Numbered from the stretch's first letter, positions 8,217 through 18,558 are shown. The stretch is DNA of 64,000 nucleotides from Dehalobacter restrictus DSM 9455 (GCF_000512895.1 NZ_CP007033.1:588001-652000), one strand, 5' to 3'. Notes: a model not told the origin generated them from the letters alone. Made by a program: numbers and translations.

Positions 8217-10022
8217 ATGGCAAACGCTTCATCTAAAATCAGAAATTTTTCGATCATTGCCCATATCGATCACGGCAAATCTACTCTTGCCGATCGGCTG
8301 ATTGAGTATACCGGAACCATGTCCACCCGGGAACTCAAGGAGCAGGTTCTCGACTCCATGGATTTGGAACGGGAGCGTGGTATTACCATCAAATTGCAGG
8401 CAGTTCGTTTGCGCTACAAGGCAAAAAACGGAGAGGTCTATGAGCTGAATCTGATCGATACTCCCGGACATGTTGACTTTTCTTACGAAGTTTCCCGGAG
8501 TCTGGCTGCCTGCGAAGGGGCTTTGTTGGTGGTCGATGCGGCCCAGGGTATTGAGGCGCAGACTCTTGCCAACGTCTATCTTGCTTTGGAAAATGACCTG
8601 GAGATCATTCCGGTTATTAATAAAATAGATCTGCCAAGCGCAGAACCTGACAGAGTCAAACAGGAGATTGAAGATGTGATTGGGATTGACGCGAGTGAGG
8701 CGATCCTCGCATCGGCCAAAGTGGGGATTGGGGTCGAAGAGATCCTGGAAGCCATTGTCCAGAGGATTCCTCCGCCTAAGGGCGATGATGAAGAACCTTT
8801 AAAGTCATTGATTTTTGACTCAAAGTTTGATTCCTACAAAGGTGCGATCCCTTATATTCGATTATTTGACGGTAAAGTCTCCAAAGGAACGAACATCAGG
8901 ATGATGTCCACCGGAAAAATGTTTGAAATCACCGAAGTTGGTGTTTTTACCCCAGGAATGACGATTGTCGATGAGCTGAGGGCAGGCCAGGTTGGCTATA
9001 TCGCGGGCAGTATCAAGAATGTCGGGGATACCCGGGTCGGGGATACCGTGACGGATAACGACCATGCGGCGGCGGAACCGCTGTCGGGCTACCGCAAAGC
9101 GGTATCGATGGTTTTTTGCGGCCTTTATCCGGTTGAAACTTCCGACTTTGACAGGCTGAAGGATGCGCTGGAGAAACTTCAGTTGAATGATGCGAGTTTA
9201 ATGTATGAAAATGAAACGTCCGCAGCGCTGGGTTTTGGTTTTCGCTGTGGTTTCCTGGGTCTCCTGCACATGGAAATTATCCAGGAGAGACTCGAGAGGG
9301 AATTTGGCCTCAGTATTATTACGACCGCACCGAGCGTTGTTTATAAAGTAAATACCACAGCCAAGGAACAGGTCTTTATCGATAACCCTGCGCTTCTGCC
9401 GCCTGAAGGAAAGATCGAATCGATTGAAGAGCCTGTGGTCAAGGCTACGATTATGGTACCCTCCGAGTACGTAGGCACCATCATGGAACTGAACCAGGAG
9501 AAAAGGGGTACGTTCCTGAACATGGATTACATCACCGCTTCGCGCGTAAGTCTCTATTATGAGCTTCCGTTAAGCGAAATTGTATATGATTATTTTGATC
9601 AGCTTAAATCCCGGACCAAAGGGTATGCGTCTCTGGACTATGAACTGATCGGATACAAGGAAGCGGATCTTGTGAAACTCGATATCATGCTGAACGCTGA
9701 AATTGTTGATGCACTCTCCTTCATTGTCCATAAAGACAAAGCATATTCTCGTGGACGCAAACTTGTTGAAAAGCTGCGCAGCCTGATTCCGCGGCAGATG
9801 TTTGAGATACCTGTTCAGGCCGTGATCGGTGCCAAGGTCATTGCCAGGGAGAATATCCGGGCTATGCGCAAAGATGTTCTGGCCAAATGCTACGGTGGTG
9901 ACATTTCCCGGAAACGCAAACTGCTGGAAAAGCAAAAAGAAGGCAAGAAACGCATGAAACAAGTCGGCAGTGTGGAAATACCCCAGGACGCTTTCATGGC
10001 AGTGCTCAAGATGGACGATTAA
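8217..10022 (+). CDS. lepA: Elongation factor 4 (LepA)
   Basis: A ribosome-associated translational GTPase of 601 residues, the normal length of EF4. G-domain motifs are AHIDHGKST (G1), DTPGHVDF (G3) and [10 protein letters not shown] (G4). The LepA-specific C-terminal domain is complete, ending [16 protein letters not shown]. LepA binds ribosomes and is implicated in back-translocation or ribosome assembly. The ATG at 8217 follows GGGGAGAGAAGAAT. It has its own promoter and is followed by hemW after 135 bp, a gene pair common in Firmicutes ahead of hrcA-dnaK. Confidence 0.98.
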   Translation: MANASSKIRNFSIIAHIDHGKSTLADRLIEYTGTMSTRELKEQVLDSMDLERERGITIKLQAVRLRYKAKNGEVYELNLIDTPGHVDFSYEVSRSLAACEGALLVVDAAQGIEAQTLANVYLALENDLEIIPVINKIDLPSAEPDRVKQEIEDVIGIDASEAILASAKVGIGVEEILEAIVQRIPPPKGDDEEPLKSLIFDSKFDSYKGAIPYIRLFDGKVSKGTNIRMMSTGKMFEITEVGVFTPGMTIVDELRAGQVGYIAGSIKNVGDTRVGDTVTDNDHAAAEPLSGYRKAVSMVFCGLYPVETSDFDRLKDALEKLQLNDASLMYENETSAALGFGFRCGFLGLLHMEIIQERLEREFGLSIITTAPSVVYKVNTTAKEQVFIDNPALLPPEGKIESIEEPVVKATIMVPSEYVGTIMELNQEKRGTFLNMDYITASRVSLYYELPLSEIVYDYFDQLKSRTKGYASLDYELIGYKEADLVKLDIMLNAEIVDALSFIVHKDKAYSRGRKLVEKLRSLIPRQMFEIPVQAVIGAKVIARENIRAMRKDVLAKCYGGDISRKRKLLEKQKEGKKRMKQVGSVEIPQDAFMAVLKMDD

Positions 10023-10157
10023 TTTTACTTTGCTCGGGTTAGACCCAAGGCAGCACCTCCTGCGCTGTGCTCCGCTTGGCGCTGGACATCCATTACGGTG
10101 ACTTAGTCTGCAGCTTGGGAACGTAAATATTAAAAATCGCTGTATTAGGTGATTCGT

Positions 10158-11495
10158 ATGACTTCTTTATATGTTCATGTTCCGTTTTGTGTAAAAAAAT
10201 GTTCCTACTGCGCATTCTATTCGGTACCTTATACTGCTCCCATTATCGCAGACAGTAAAATATTCGGTAGCGTAGATGGGGCTGACCATATGTTATTATC
10301 AGACCCGGCCTCCGATTTGGTCTTCGTCTATTTGCGCGGACTGGAGCGGGAGCTTGAGTTGCGAGCTAAGGAAGCCTCCCAGGGGGTTTCTTCTCTTTTT
10401 ATTGGGGGCGGAACGCCCACAGTTCTGAATGCCAGTCAGCTTGATCGGCTGCTGAATCTGATTTACCGGTATTATTTTAAGGCCCTGAGCCGGACAGACT
10501 CGACAGAACTATCTGATCCGATAAGGGATCCCCGTATCCATACTTCCAGAACCGGTCAGGTCCTAGAAAAAACAATTGAGTGTAATCCCGGCACACTTGA
10601 CCGGGAGAAATTGATGCTCTGCCGGACGTACGGGATCAACCGGATATCGCTCGGCGCTCAGAGCTTTGATGACCGTCTGCTGAAAAGCATCGACAGAATC
10701 CATACCGTGGAGGATATTCACAGGAGCGTCACCCTTATCAGACAATCGGGGATAGATAACCTGAACCTTGACCTGATTTTTGGACTTCCGGGACAGAGAA
10801 TGGGAGATTGGCAGGATACGCTTCGCCAGGCCATCGCATTGTCGCCTGAACACCTTTCACTCTATGCACTTACGCTTGAGGAAGATACCCCGCTGCATAA
10901 AGAATATGCATACAGTCAGGCAGGCAGTCCGGACTGCAAGGAAACCTTGGATGGCTTGAACAGCCGGAATCGCCTGGATCGTCTGCCGGATGACGACTTG
11001 CAGGCCGATATGTACGAATGGGCGGTTTCTTATCTTCAAAGCTGCGGCTATGGCCGCTATGAAGTTTCCAACTTTGCGAGGCCCGGTTTTGAATGCAAAC
11101 ATAACCGGTCTTATTGGCGAGGGCAGGATTATATAGGTCTTGGACCGGGGGCAGTCTCATGTCTGAACAACGTTAGAACCAGGAATCCAGAGGATATTGC
11201 CGGTTATACCCGGATATTGGAATCTGGACAAAGACCTTTGGACCCTTCGGCAACCGAAGTACTGACCAGAGAGCAGCAGATCTCTGAATTTATGATGCTG
11301 GGGCTGCGTACGGCAGATGGAATCGACACCGCAGAATTTTCTGCAAAATTTCAAACGGAAATTCAGGATATTTATGGACAAATTTTGCAAAACTATATTG
11401 ATAGAGATATTTTCCGACTTGCCGAAGGCAGGTTGAAAATTAACCCTGCCTGCTTTTTCGTGCTCAATGCGGTTCTGGTGGATTTCATTTTGTAG
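10158..11495 (+). CDS. hemW: Radical SAM heme chaperone HemW
   Basis: Radical SAM protein with the cluster motif C-x3-C-x2-C at residues 11, 15 and 18 (CVKKCSYCAFYS) and the motifs GGGTPTVLN and IECNPGTL. The absence of a further Cys after the third cluster Cys points to HemW, a heme-binding chaperone, rather than the coproporphyrinogen dehydrogenase HemN. ATG 10158 is chosen over GTG 10149 because AGGTGA sits about 6 bp upstream of it. At 445 residues it is longer than the usual 375-390. Two low-conservation insertions account for this, one after the cluster loop (about residues 25-55) and one before IECNPGTL. It lies between lepA and hrcA, as in many Firmicutes. Confidence 0.9.
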   Translation: MTSLYVHVPFCVKKCSYCAFYSVPYTAPIIADSKIFGSVDGADHMLLSDPASDLVFVYLRGLERELELRAKEASQGVSSLFIGGGTPTVLNASQLDRLLNLIYRYYFKALSRTDSTELSDPIRDPRIHTSRTGQVLEKTIECNPGTLDREKLMLCRTYGINRISLGAQSFDDRLLKSIDRIHTVEDIHRSVTLIRQSGIDNLNLDLIFGLPGQRMGDWQDTLRQAIALSPEHLSLYALTLEEDTPLHKEYAYSQAGSPDCKETLDGLNSRNRLDRLPDDDLQADMYEWAVSYLQSCGYGRYEVSNFARPGFECKHNRSYWRGQDYIGLGPGAVSCLNNVRTRNPEDIAGYTRILESGQRPLDPSATEVLTREQQISEFMMLGLRTADGIDTAEFSAKFQTEIQDIYGQILQNYIDRDIFRLAEGRLKINPACFFVLNAVLVDFIL

Positions 11496-11560
11496 CTAAA
11501 TTTAACGATGATCTAAGCTGAATTGCAGCTACATTGTACACGATTCGATGATTATTCCTC

Positions 11561-11589
11561 TTGACATTATTTTACCATCATGCTAAATT
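11561..11589 (+). promoter_or_regulatory. Sigma-A promoter of the hrcA-grpE-dnaK operon
   Basis: A consensus -35 TTGACA (11561-11566), a 17-bp spacer and -10 TAAATT (11584-11589). The CIRCE operator begins 12 bp after the -10 box, so a bound repressor would cover the start site. Confidence 0.8.
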
Positions 11590-11601
11590 ATGTTCAGATG
11601 A

Positions 11602-11628
11602 TTAGCACTCACCTTAGTAGAGTGCTAA
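11602..11628 (+). promoter_or_regulatory. CIRCE operator (HrcA binding site)
   Basis: TTAGCACTC (11602-11610), a 9-bp spacer and GAGTGCTAA (11620-11628) form an exact match to the CIRCE inverted repeat. HrcA binds CIRCE and represses class I heat-shock genes until misfolded protein titrates GroE. It is placed directly before hrcA, giving autoregulation. Confidence 0.98.
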
Positions 11629-11653
11629 CAAATCAATCGGAGGTGGCACTTTG

Positions 11654-12703
11654 ATGGAAATGGATGAAAGAAAACACAAGATTTTAAAAGCGATTGTGCA
11701 GGATTATATTGCCACCGCGGAGCCTGTCGGTTCCAGAACCGTTTCCAAAAAGTTTGAGCTGGGGGTGTCTCCGGCGACGATCCGCAATGAGATGGCAGAT
11801 CTCGAAGAGTTGGGACTTATTGAACAGCCCCATACATCTGCAGGAAGGATTCCTTCCGACTCAGGCTATCGCTATTATGTCGATTATCTGATGGACCCTT
11901 TGAGCCTGAACCATGATGAAAAGAAAAATATCAACCAGGAGATCACCAGCAGACTCAGCGAAGTGCAGGAAGTCATCGAATACACCGGAAAGCTTATTTC
12001 CCAGGTGACGAACCTGACCAGTATTGTACTTGGACCAAAAAGCCGAAACGGTATTCTAAAGAATTTGTATTTTCTCCCCTACGAGCAGGGGAAGGCCATC
12101 ATGGTGACCGTGAAAGAGAATGGTTCGGTAGAGAATAATATTGTCGATATCGGTTCGGATACAAGCCCGGAGGAACTTCAGATTCTGGCGAATATTTTCA
12201 ACCAGAAAATGAGCGGAACCAGGGTACAGGATTTGAAAAAAGGCCTGATCAACGAAATATACAGCGAGCTTTCCAGAAAACGCCGCATTATTGATGGAAT
12301 GATGGGTATTTTGGAAAGAATGTTTGATGATAAGGATGGAGAGTCCGAAGAACGGGTCTACCTTGGCGGGACATTAAATATGCTTGATCAGCCTGAATTC
12401 AGGGATATCAATAAAGTTCGAAGTCTCTTTTCCGTATTTGAGGAGAACAATAAGCTGAAGGAGCTTCTAAGTCATGACCAAAAGGGATTAAGTATCATGA
12501 TCGGAGCGGAAAATGCTGATCAGGTATTTAAAAATTGCAGTATCATATCTGCAACCTACCAGATTAACGGGAAACAGATTGGTTCAGTGGGAGTTTTGGG
12601 TCCGACCAGAATGGATTACGGCAAAGCGATTGCGATTGTAGATTATATGACAAACAGCTTGACCGAATTGCTGACAGAGAGGCACCGGAGGACCCGGACT
12701 TAG
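11654..12703 (+). CDS. hrcA: Heat-inducible transcription repressor HrcA
   Basis: Repressor of the class I heat-shock regulon. The N-terminal winged helix carries the family pattern AEPVGSRTVSKKFELGVSPA followed by TIRNEMADLEELG, and the rest is the dimerisation and GAF-like domain. Length is 349 residues, which is normal. ATG 11654 lies about 7 bp after GGAGGTGG; the preceding TTG at 11651 is less likely. It is the first gene of the CIRCE-controlled operon, followed by grpE after 21 bp. Confidence 0.97.
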   Translation: MEMDERKHKILKAIVQDYIATAEPVGSRTVSKKFELGVSPATIRNEMADLEELGLIEQPHTSAGRIPSDSGYRYYVDYLMDPLSLNHDEKKNINQEITSRLSEVQEVIEYTGKLISQVTNLTSIVLGPKSRNGILKNLYFLPYEQGKAIMVTVKENGSVENNIVDIGSDTSPEELQILANIFNQKMSGTRVQDLKKGLINEIYSELSRKRRIIDGMMGILERMFDDKDGESEERVYLGGTLNMLDQPEFRDINKVRSLFSVFEENNKLKELLSHDQKGLSIMIGAENADQVFKNCSIISATYQINGKQIGSVGVLGPTRMDYGKAIAIVDYMTNSLTELLTERHRRTRT

Positions 12704-12724
12704 ATCAAGAAGGGAGGCAACTGC

Positions 12725-13300
12725 GTGAACAAAGAAAAAACAAATCAAGCGTCTGCAAACGCTCAGGAAGATAAAGAAAACCAGAACATTGGGCAGGAGA
12801 ATGAAGAATGCCTGACTGAGGAGATTGATCCTGTCGATCATTTGCAGCGCCTGCGTGAGGAAATTGAAGAGCATAAGTTCAAAGCGGAAGACTATTATGC
12901 CCAGATGCAAAGACTGAAAGCTGAATTTGACAATTTCCGCAAAAGAACTCAGAAGGAAAAAGAAGACACTGCCCGATATGCTTCGGAAAGGGTCATTCAG
13001 TCCCTGCTGCCGGTCCTGGATAATTTTGAAAGAGCGATTGCTTCCAGTCGAAAAAACAAAGATTTTGAAGCATTATCCCAGGGTGTGGAAATGATCGAAA
13101 GAATGTTTGTGAAAGTTCTGGAAGATGAGGGGCTCAGAATCATTGAAACCGTCGGCCAGGAATTTGATCCGAATCTCCACGAAGCCCTGCTGAAAGAAGA
13201 ATCCGACCAGCCGGAGAATATGATTCTGGAAGAACTTCAAAAGGGATATTATCTGAAGGATAAAGTGATCAGGCCTAGCCGGGTCAAAGTTTCAGGCTGA
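12725..13300 (+). CDS. grpE: Nucleotide exchange factor GrpE
   Basis: Cochaperone that releases ADP from DnaK. The 191-residue protein has an acidic disordered N-terminus, a long coiled coil (about residues 38-95, including LKAEFDNFRKRTQKEKED) and the C-terminal beta domain with the conserved pattern GQEFDPNLHEA and a final KVIRPSRVKVSG. GTG start at 12725 with GGGAGG upstream. It sits between hrcA and dnaK in the standard heat-shock operon order. Confidence 0.97.
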   Translation: MNKEKTNQASANAQEDKENQNIGQENEECLTEEIDPVDHLQRLREEIEEHKFKAEDYYAQMQRLKAEFDNFRKRTQKEKEDTARYASERVIQSLLPVLDNFERAIASSRKNKDFEALSQGVEMIERMFVKVLEDEGLRIIETVGQEFDPNLHEALLKEESDQPENMILEELQKGYYLKDKVIRPSRVKVSG

Positions 13301-13391
13301 TAGTATTAAGCTAAATCTCAGTCTGATCAAAGAGTATATGAGTTGAAAGAAACGAAAAATACGATATGAGAATTTGCAAGGAGGAAATCAA

Positions 13392-15251
13392 ATGGGTAAA
13401 GTAATTGGTATTGACTTAGGAACCACCAACTCTTGTGTTGCAGTACTTGAAGGTGGTGAACCTGTTGTAATCCCTAATCCTGAAGGAGCACGTATTACAC
13501 CTTCAGTCGTCGGCTTCTCCAAGAACGGCGAGAAACTGGTAGGTCAGGTGGCTAAACGCCAGGCTGTTTCCAATCCGGACAACACGGTTAGTTCAATTAA
13601 GCGTCATATGGGCACTAACTATAAAGTGACTTTGATGGATAAATCCTATACACCGCAGGAAGTATCTGCAATGATCCTGCAGAAGCTCAAAGCTGATGCG
13701 GAAGCTTATCTGGGGTCTTCAGTCACTCAGGCTGTCATCACCGTTCCGGCGTATTTTACCGACGCCCAGCGTCAGGCTACCAAAGATGCCGGCACGATCG
13801 CCGGTCTTGAAGTTCTGCGTATTATCAACGAACCTACTGCAGCAGCACTGGCTTATGGACTTGACAAAGAACATGACCAGACCGTACTCGTTTACGACCT
13901 TGGCGGCGGAACATTTGACGTCTCGATCCTCGAACTGAGTCAGGGAATGGTCGAAGTTAAAGCGACAAATGGGAACAACCTTCTCGGCGGTGACGACTTT
14001 GACCAGCGTTTAATGGATTACATTGTTGCCGAATTTAAAAAGAGCAACGGTGTTGATCTTGCCAAAGACCGGATGGCCCTGCAGCGTCTGAAGGAAGCTG
14101 CTGAAAAAGCCAAAATTGAGCTTTCCGGCGTTGCCCAGACTAATATTAACCTGCCGTTTATCACAATGTCTGCTGAAGGGCCGCTTCATCTGGATATGAA
14201 TATCACCCGCGCCAAATTTGAAGAGCTTGTAGCAGATTTGATCGAAAAAACAATGGGACCTACCCGTCAAGCGATGGAAGATGCCAAACTTTCCTTCAAC
14301 GAAATCGATCAGGTGATTCTTGTCGGGGGATCTAGCAGAATCCCTGCAGTCCAGGAAGCCATTAAGAGAATTAGTGGCAAGGAACCACATAAAGGTGTTA
14401 ACCCGGATGAAGTCGTTGCGCTCGGCGCGGCTATCCAGGGCGGGGTTCTGGCCGGTGAAATGAAAGATATTGTTCTGGTTGACGTTGCCCCGCTTTCCCT
14501 CGGGATTGAGACCCTGGGCGGTGTATTCACCAGGATCATTGACCGGAACACGACCATTCCGACCACCAAATCTCAAGTCTTCTCGACTGCAGCCGACAGC
14601 CAGACTTCGGTAGATATCCATGTGCTTCAGGGTGAGCGCGAGATGGCTGCTTACAATAAGACACTCGGCCGCTTCCAGCTTACCGGAATTCCGCCTGCCC
14701 CAAGAGGTGTGCCGCAGATCGAAGTCAAATTTGATATTGACGTAAACGGTATTGTACACGTTTCGGCGAAAGATATGGCAACCGGTAACGAACAGAAAGT
14801 AACCATCACGGCTTCAACCGGCTTAAGCAAAGACGAAATTGAAAAGATGCGTCAGGATGCCGAGGCCAATGCTGAGAAAGACAAACAGGCCAGAGAACTG
14901 ATTGATGCCAGAAATCAAGCAGATTCACTGGCATACCAGGCTGAAAAGACCCTGAAGGACTTTGAAGGCAAAGGCGACGACACCGAGCGGGATGCGGTCA
15001 AGAAGGCTGCTGAAGAACTCAGAGCCACGGCCGGCAGCGATAATGTCCAGGAAATTAATGCAAAATCGGAAGCGCTGACCAAAATCCTCTATCCGTTTGT
15101 GGAAAAAATGTATCAACAGCAGGGAGCACCCGGTGCAGGTTCGCAGGGACCTGACGCAGGACCAAATCCAGGACAGCAGGATACCGGAGCCGGCAAGGAA
15201 GATGACAATGTTGTCGATGCTGAATATACCGAAGTGGACAAGGATAAATAA
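13392..15251 (+). CDS. dnaK: Chaperone DnaK (Hsp70)
   Basis: ATP-driven chaperone that folds nascent and stress-damaged proteins together with DnaJ and GrpE. The 619 residues start [16 protein letters not shown] (phosphate-1 loop); the ATPase domain includes [14 protein letters not shown] and [11 protein letters not shown], and the peptide-binding domain and helical lid follow, ending in a Gly/Pro-rich tail and [10 protein letters not shown]. The ATG at 13392 follows AAGGAGG by 8 bp. It lacks the 23-residue deletion-type difference of distant homologues and looks fully intact. A 315-bp gap with hairpins and a likely separate promoter lies before dnaJ. Confidence 0.99.
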   Translation: MGKVIGIDLGTTNSCVAVLEGGEPVVIPNPEGARITPSVVGFSKNGEKLVGQVAKRQAVSNPDNTVSSIKRHMGTNYKVTLMDKSYTPQEVSAMILQKLKADAEAYLGSSVTQAVITVPAYFTDAQRQATKDAGTIAGLEVLRIINEPTAAALAYGLDKEHDQTVLVYDLGGGTFDVSILELSQGMVEVKATNGNNLLGGDDFDQRLMDYIVAEFKKSNGVDLAKDRMALQRLKEAAEKAKIELSGVAQTNINLPFITMSAEGPLHLDMNITRAKFEELVADLIEKTMGPTRQAMEDAKLSFNEIDQVILVGGSSRIPAVQEAIKRISGKEPHKGVNPDEVVALGAAIQGGVLAGEMKDIVLVDVAPLSLGIETLGGVFTRIIDRNTTIPTTKSQVFSTAADSQTSVDIHVLQGEREMAAYNKTLGRFQLTGIPPAPRGVPQIEVKFDIDVNGIVHVSAKDMATGNEQKVTITASTGLSKDEIEKMRQDAEANAEKDKQARELIDARNQADSLAYQAEKTLKDFEGKGDDTERDAVKKAAEELRATAGSDNVQEINAKSEALTKILYPFVEKMYQQQGAPGAGSQGPDAGPNPGQQDTGAGKEDDNVVDAEYTEVDKDK

Positions 15252-15335
15252 ACAGAATCAGTATTAATCAGATCATTTGTTTAATCGATTAATCATGAAG
15301 AGTCTGCAGATAATAACGATGTTGAAACACAAAAA

Positions 15336-15371
15336 GTACCGGTATTTAGCCTCAAAGCTAAATACCGGTAC
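15336..15371. terminator. 15-bp perfect hairpin downstream of dnaK
   Basis: GTACCGGTATTTAGC (15336-15350) pairs perfectly with GCTAAATACCGGTAC (15357-15371) around a six-base loop. There is no T-run on the plus side, but an A5 run on the left would give a T-run on the minus strand. On the plus strand it may act as an mRNA 3' stabiliser or pausing hairpin for the hrcA-grpE-dnaK message. Confidence 0.6.
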
Positions 15372-15386
15372 AACGCGCCTTAAATC

Positions 15387-15416
15387 TTAACATATTAATG
15401 ATAATGGTAGTATAAT
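15387..15416 (+). promoter_or_regulatory. Probable promoter upstream of dnaJ
   Basis: TTAACA (15387-15392), an 18-bp spacer and TATAAT (15411-15416). It would give dnaJ and the genes after it their own transcript with a leader of about 145 nt. No CIRCE element is seen here. Confidence 0.5.
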
Positions 15417-15476
15417 GATACATTAGAAAGAGTCTATAGGTAATCAAAAGGGTCTAAGGGTGCAGTAGTATCTTTG

Positions 15477-15508
15477 GACCTGCTTCGGCATTCGGAGGAA
15501 TGCAGGTC
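15477..15508 (+). other. Hairpin in the dnaJ leader
   Basis: GACCTG (15477-15482) pairs with CAGGTC (15503-15508) and an inner stem CATTC/GAATG (15489-15493, 15498-15502) stacks above it; TTATTTA follows. It may be a weak terminator or an attenuator ahead of dnaJ. Together with the rest of 15252-15566 no other gene is visible in this gap. Confidence 0.45.
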
Positions 15509-15566
15509 TTATTTATGTCTTATGCGGTCTTGTATTGATATTTAGGGAGGAGTTTCGGCTTAAATT

Positions 15567-16709
15567 ATGAAACGCGACTACTATGAAGTTCTGGGTGTCA
15601 GCAAATCTTCCAGCGTGGATGAAATTAAAAAAGCTTACAGGAAGATAGCAAAGGAAAACCATCCCGATGTCAAACCGGGAGATAAGCAAGCGGAAGAACG
15701 CTTTAAGGAAGCTACCGAGGCTTATGCGGTATTGAGCGATCCGGATAAGAAAGCAAAATATGACCAATATGGCCACTCCGGGGTGGACTTTAACGGACAG
15801 GGCTTTGGAGGATTTGGCGATTTCTCTGATTTTGCTGATTTCGGCCTTGGAGATGTTTTTGAAATGTTTTTCGGCGGTGGTATGGGCGGAGGTTCCAGAA
15901 GAAAAGGCCCGGTGAAAGGCGCCGATTTGAGATATGATCTGTCCATCACGCTGCATGAAGCTGCCTTTGGCATGAAGAAGCAGATCGAAGTTCCGGTCTC
16001 AGTATACTGTACCGAGTGCGGAGGAAGCGGCGCGGCTCCCGGCACGAATCCGACCACATGTTCACAATGCGGCGGTACTGGGCAAATCAGGGCAACTCAG
16101 CGTACACCGTTTGGGCAGATCGCTACGACCAAGACTTGTGTTGCTTGTGGCGGAAAAGGGACAATGATCAGCTCTCCGTGCAGCAAATGCAACGGCAAGG
16201 GTAAAGTGAAAGAAGTTAAAAAGATCGAAGTCAATATCCCGGCAGGCACTGAGGATGGATTAAGTCTGCGTTACAGCGGTTATGGCGAGGCTGGAGAAAG
16301 AGGAGGACCGTCCGGAGACCTATATGTTGTTCTGCTCGTTAAGAAGGATGAATTCTTCCAGAGAAACGGCAATGATATCTACGTTGAAATTCCGATCACT
16401 TTTGTTCAGGCCGCCCTGGGTGATGAAATCGACGTGCCTACCCTTCACGGAGATGTCAAAATAAAGATACCCGAAGGAACCCAGACATCGAAAGTCTTCA
16501 GAGTCAAAGGAATGGGTGTTCCTTACCGGAGGGGCAGCGGGTGCGGTGACCAGCATGTCAGGGTGATTGTAGCAACGCCTACCAAACTCACGGAACGTCA
16601 GAAAGAGCTGCTCAGCGAATTTGGAAAAATAACGACCGAAGGTCAGCAGCTTGGAAAAAAATCGCTTTGGGACAAGGTGAAGGATAATGTCCGGGATGCT
16701 ATCGGTTAA
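15567..16709 (+). CDS. dnaJ: Chaperone DnaJ (type I Hsp40)
   Basis: Cochaperone that delivers substrates to DnaK and stimulates its ATPase. The 380 residues show the J domain with HPD (near residue 33), a Gly/Phe-rich linker, four zinc-binding repeats of the CxxCxGxG type (CTECGGSG, CSQCGGTG, CVACGGKG, CSKCNGKG) and the C-terminal substrate-binding domain. ATG 15567 follows a GGGAGGAG motif by about 14 bp, a rather long spacing. It heads dnaJ-prmA-rsmE-mtaB, the usual Firmicutes order. Confidence 0.98.
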   Translation: MKRDYYEVLGVSKSSSVDEIKKAYRKIAKENHPDVKPGDKQAEERFKEATEAYAVLSDPDKKAKYDQYGHSGVDFNGQGFGGFGDFSDFADFGLGDVFEMFFGGGMGGGSRRKGPVKGADLRYDLSITLHEAAFGMKKQIEVPVSVYCTECGGSGAAPGTNPTTCSQCGGTGQIRATQRTPFGQIATTKTCVACGGKGTMISSPCSKCNGKGKVKEVKKIEVNIPAGTEDGLSLRYSGYGEAGERGGPSGDLYVVLLVKKDEFFQRNGNDIYVEIPITFVQAALGDEIDVPTLHGDVKIKIPEGTQTSKVFRVKGMGVPYRRGSGCGDQHVRVIVATPTKLTERQKELLSEFGKITTEGQQLGKKSLWDKVKDNVRDAIG

Positions 16710-16753
16710 TTGCAGTTTAACGGTGAATAAGATCTGAGAAAAGGGAGTTTGCA

Positions 16754-17680
16754 ATGAATTGGACTGAGATAGCGGTAACAGTATCATCTGAGGGAGAGGA
16801 GGCTGTTACCGATCTTTTTTATCGGATAGGCAGCAAGGGTGTGGTTGTCGAATCGCCTGAGCTGATTAAAGGGTATGTTGAATCCGGGATCTGGGATTAT
16901 CACATCTATGCGGATTTAGAAGTAACAGGAAAGTGTGTGGTCAAGGGTTATTTCCCGGAGGATGAAAGCTTAAGTCCCAGGATCGCCTCCTTACGGGAAG
17001 AACTTCTGCTTTTCAAGGAATTATTTCCGGACTGGATGGTGGAGACGAATTCCGTGATGGTGAAGGAAGAAGACTGGGAGAATGAATGGAAGCAATACTT
17101 TAAACCAGTCCGAATCGGCAAACGCTTCCTGATCAAACCGACCTGGGAACAGGCGGACACGCAGGATCAGGTGGTCATCATTGAGATTGATCCCGGGATG
17201 GCTTTTGGGACGGGTACCCATCCGACAACCGCTCTCTGCCTGGAGGCGCTGGAAGACTATATTCAGGAAGGTTCGGACGTCTTTGATATTGGCACCGGCT
17301 CCGGGATCCTGGCTGTGGCGGCCGCCAAGCTCGGGGCAAACGTCCAGGCCGGAGACATTGACTCCCTGGCTGTGCGGATTGCGCGGCAAAATGCAGCGCT
17401 GAATCACATGGAAGATAAAATTAAGGTTAAAACGGGAAACCTCGGTGAGGTCTTTACGGGGAAAGCTGATGTCGTCATCGCTAATATCATCGCGGATATA
17501 ATCATTGAACTCCTGCCTTCCCTGCCTCAGCTGATGAAACCGGAGGGTATCCTTCTTGCTTCCGGCATCATTGATACCCGGGAAAACAATGTTCTGGAAA
17601 AAATGAATGCGGCAGGCCTCCACTGTATTGGAAGGCTTGAAGATGCAGGCTGGGTACTGCTGAAAGCTACGTTTACTTGA
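16754..17680 (+). CDS. prmA: Ribosomal protein L11 methyltransferase
   Basis: SAM-dependent enzyme that trimethylates amino groups of ribosomal protein L11. The N-terminal substrate-recognition domain precedes a Rossmann methyltransferase fold with FDIGTGSGILAVAAAKLGA (motif I) and the PrmA-specific GMAFGTGTHPTT stretch; ANIIADIIIEL is motif IV. Length 308 is normal. The ATG at 16754 follows AAGGGAG. It lies 44 bp after dnaJ and 22 bp before rsmE, so the three are probably cotranscribed. Confidence 0.96.
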   Translation: MNWTEIAVTVSSEGEEAVTDLFYRIGSKGVVVESPELIKGYVESGIWDYHIYADLEVTGKCVVKGYFPEDESLSPRIASLREELLLFKELFPDWMVETNSVMVKEEDWENEWKQYFKPVRIGKRFLIKPTWEQADTQDQVVIIEIDPGMAFGTGTHPTTALCLEALEDYIQEGSDVFDIGTGSGILAVAAAKLGANVQAGDIDSLAVRIARQNAALNHMEDKIKVKTGNLGEVFTGKADVVIANIIADIIIELLPSLPQLMKPEGILLASGIIDTRENNVLEKMNAAGLHCIGRLEDAGWVLLKATFT

Positions 17681-17702
17681 GTGTATCGAGAGAGGGAATC
17701 CT

Positions 17703-18440
17703 ATGCACCGTTTTAAAATCTCGTCCCGCGAAAAGGACACTTTTAACATAACCGGAGAAGAACTTCATCACCTGACTCATGTGGTGCGGCTTGAATGCGG
17801 CGCTAAAGTCATGGGCTTTGATAATTCCGGCGGTCAGTGGGTCGGGGTCATTGAAGAACTAGCCAGGGACTCAGCCTGCTGCAGAATTGTTGAAGAGGAA
17901 TTCCCTGACGTGGAAGCAAAGGCAAGGGTATACCTTGTCATGGGACTGGCCAAGGGAGAAAAGATGGAGTGGGTCATCCAAAAAGGGACTGAGCTCGGAA
18001 TGGCCGGACTTATCCCTTTAAGGACGAAACGGTCTGTCCTGCAACTGGAAGGAGCTAAAGCACGGGACAGGGTGGTCCGTTGGCAAAGAATCGCGGCTGA
18101 GGCTGTGAAACAATCTCACCGGGTTATCGAACCGGAAATTATGGAAGTAGCCGATTGGACGCAACTGAAGGGACTGCTGCCGGCAGAGACGCAGTGGCTG
18201 ATTCCTTATGAAGATGAAAAGACGCACTCCTTAAAGGAAGTGCTTCAGGGATATGAACCCAGATACCCGATTGCCGTGCTTATCGGGGCCGAAGGGGGCT
18301 TTGCGCCGGAAGAGGTGGCCTGGGCCGAGGAAAAACTCCAGGCCAGGAGTGTCTCTTTGGGACCACGTATTCTGCGGACAGAGACGGCAGCTCTGGCAGC
18401 CCTTGTAATGGCTCTCGCTTACTTCGGCGATCTTGGATAG
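17703..18440 (+). CDS. rsmE: 16S rRNA (uracil-1498-N3) methyltransferase RsmE
   Basis: SPOUT-class methyltransferase acting on U1498 of 16S rRNA. The N-terminal PUA-like domain is followed by the knotted domain with the conserved segments IGAEGGFAPEEV and LGPRILRTETAALAAL at the C-terminus, which form the SAM site. The 245-residue length is typical. It follows prmA closely, a common pairing. Confidence 0.96.
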   Translation: MHRFKISSREKDTFNITGEELHHLTHVVRLECGAKVMGFDNSGGQWVGVIEELARDSACCRIVEEEFPDVEAKARVYLVMGLAKGEKMEWVIQKGTELGMAGLIPLRTKRSVLQLEGAKARDRVVRWQRIAAEAVKQSHRVIEPEIMEVADWTQLKGLLPAETQWLIPYEDEKTHSLKEVLQGYEPRYPIAVLIGAEGGFAPEEVAWAEEKLQARSVSLGPRILRTETAALAALVMALAYFGDLG

Positions 18441-18558
18441 ATGCTTTGATCATATGGTCATTTATGTTAGTTCATAAGCCAGAAGAATTTTTATATTTTC
18501 TATTTGGGCAGTTATTTGATGGATGTTGTATTTGTTAAGAGGAAAAGAAGCCAAGCGT

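Noticed and set aside
14010-14759. A 249-codon frame antisense to dnaK
   Set aside because: It is the shadow of a highly conserved gene; codon bias and protein features belong to dnaK on the plus strand.
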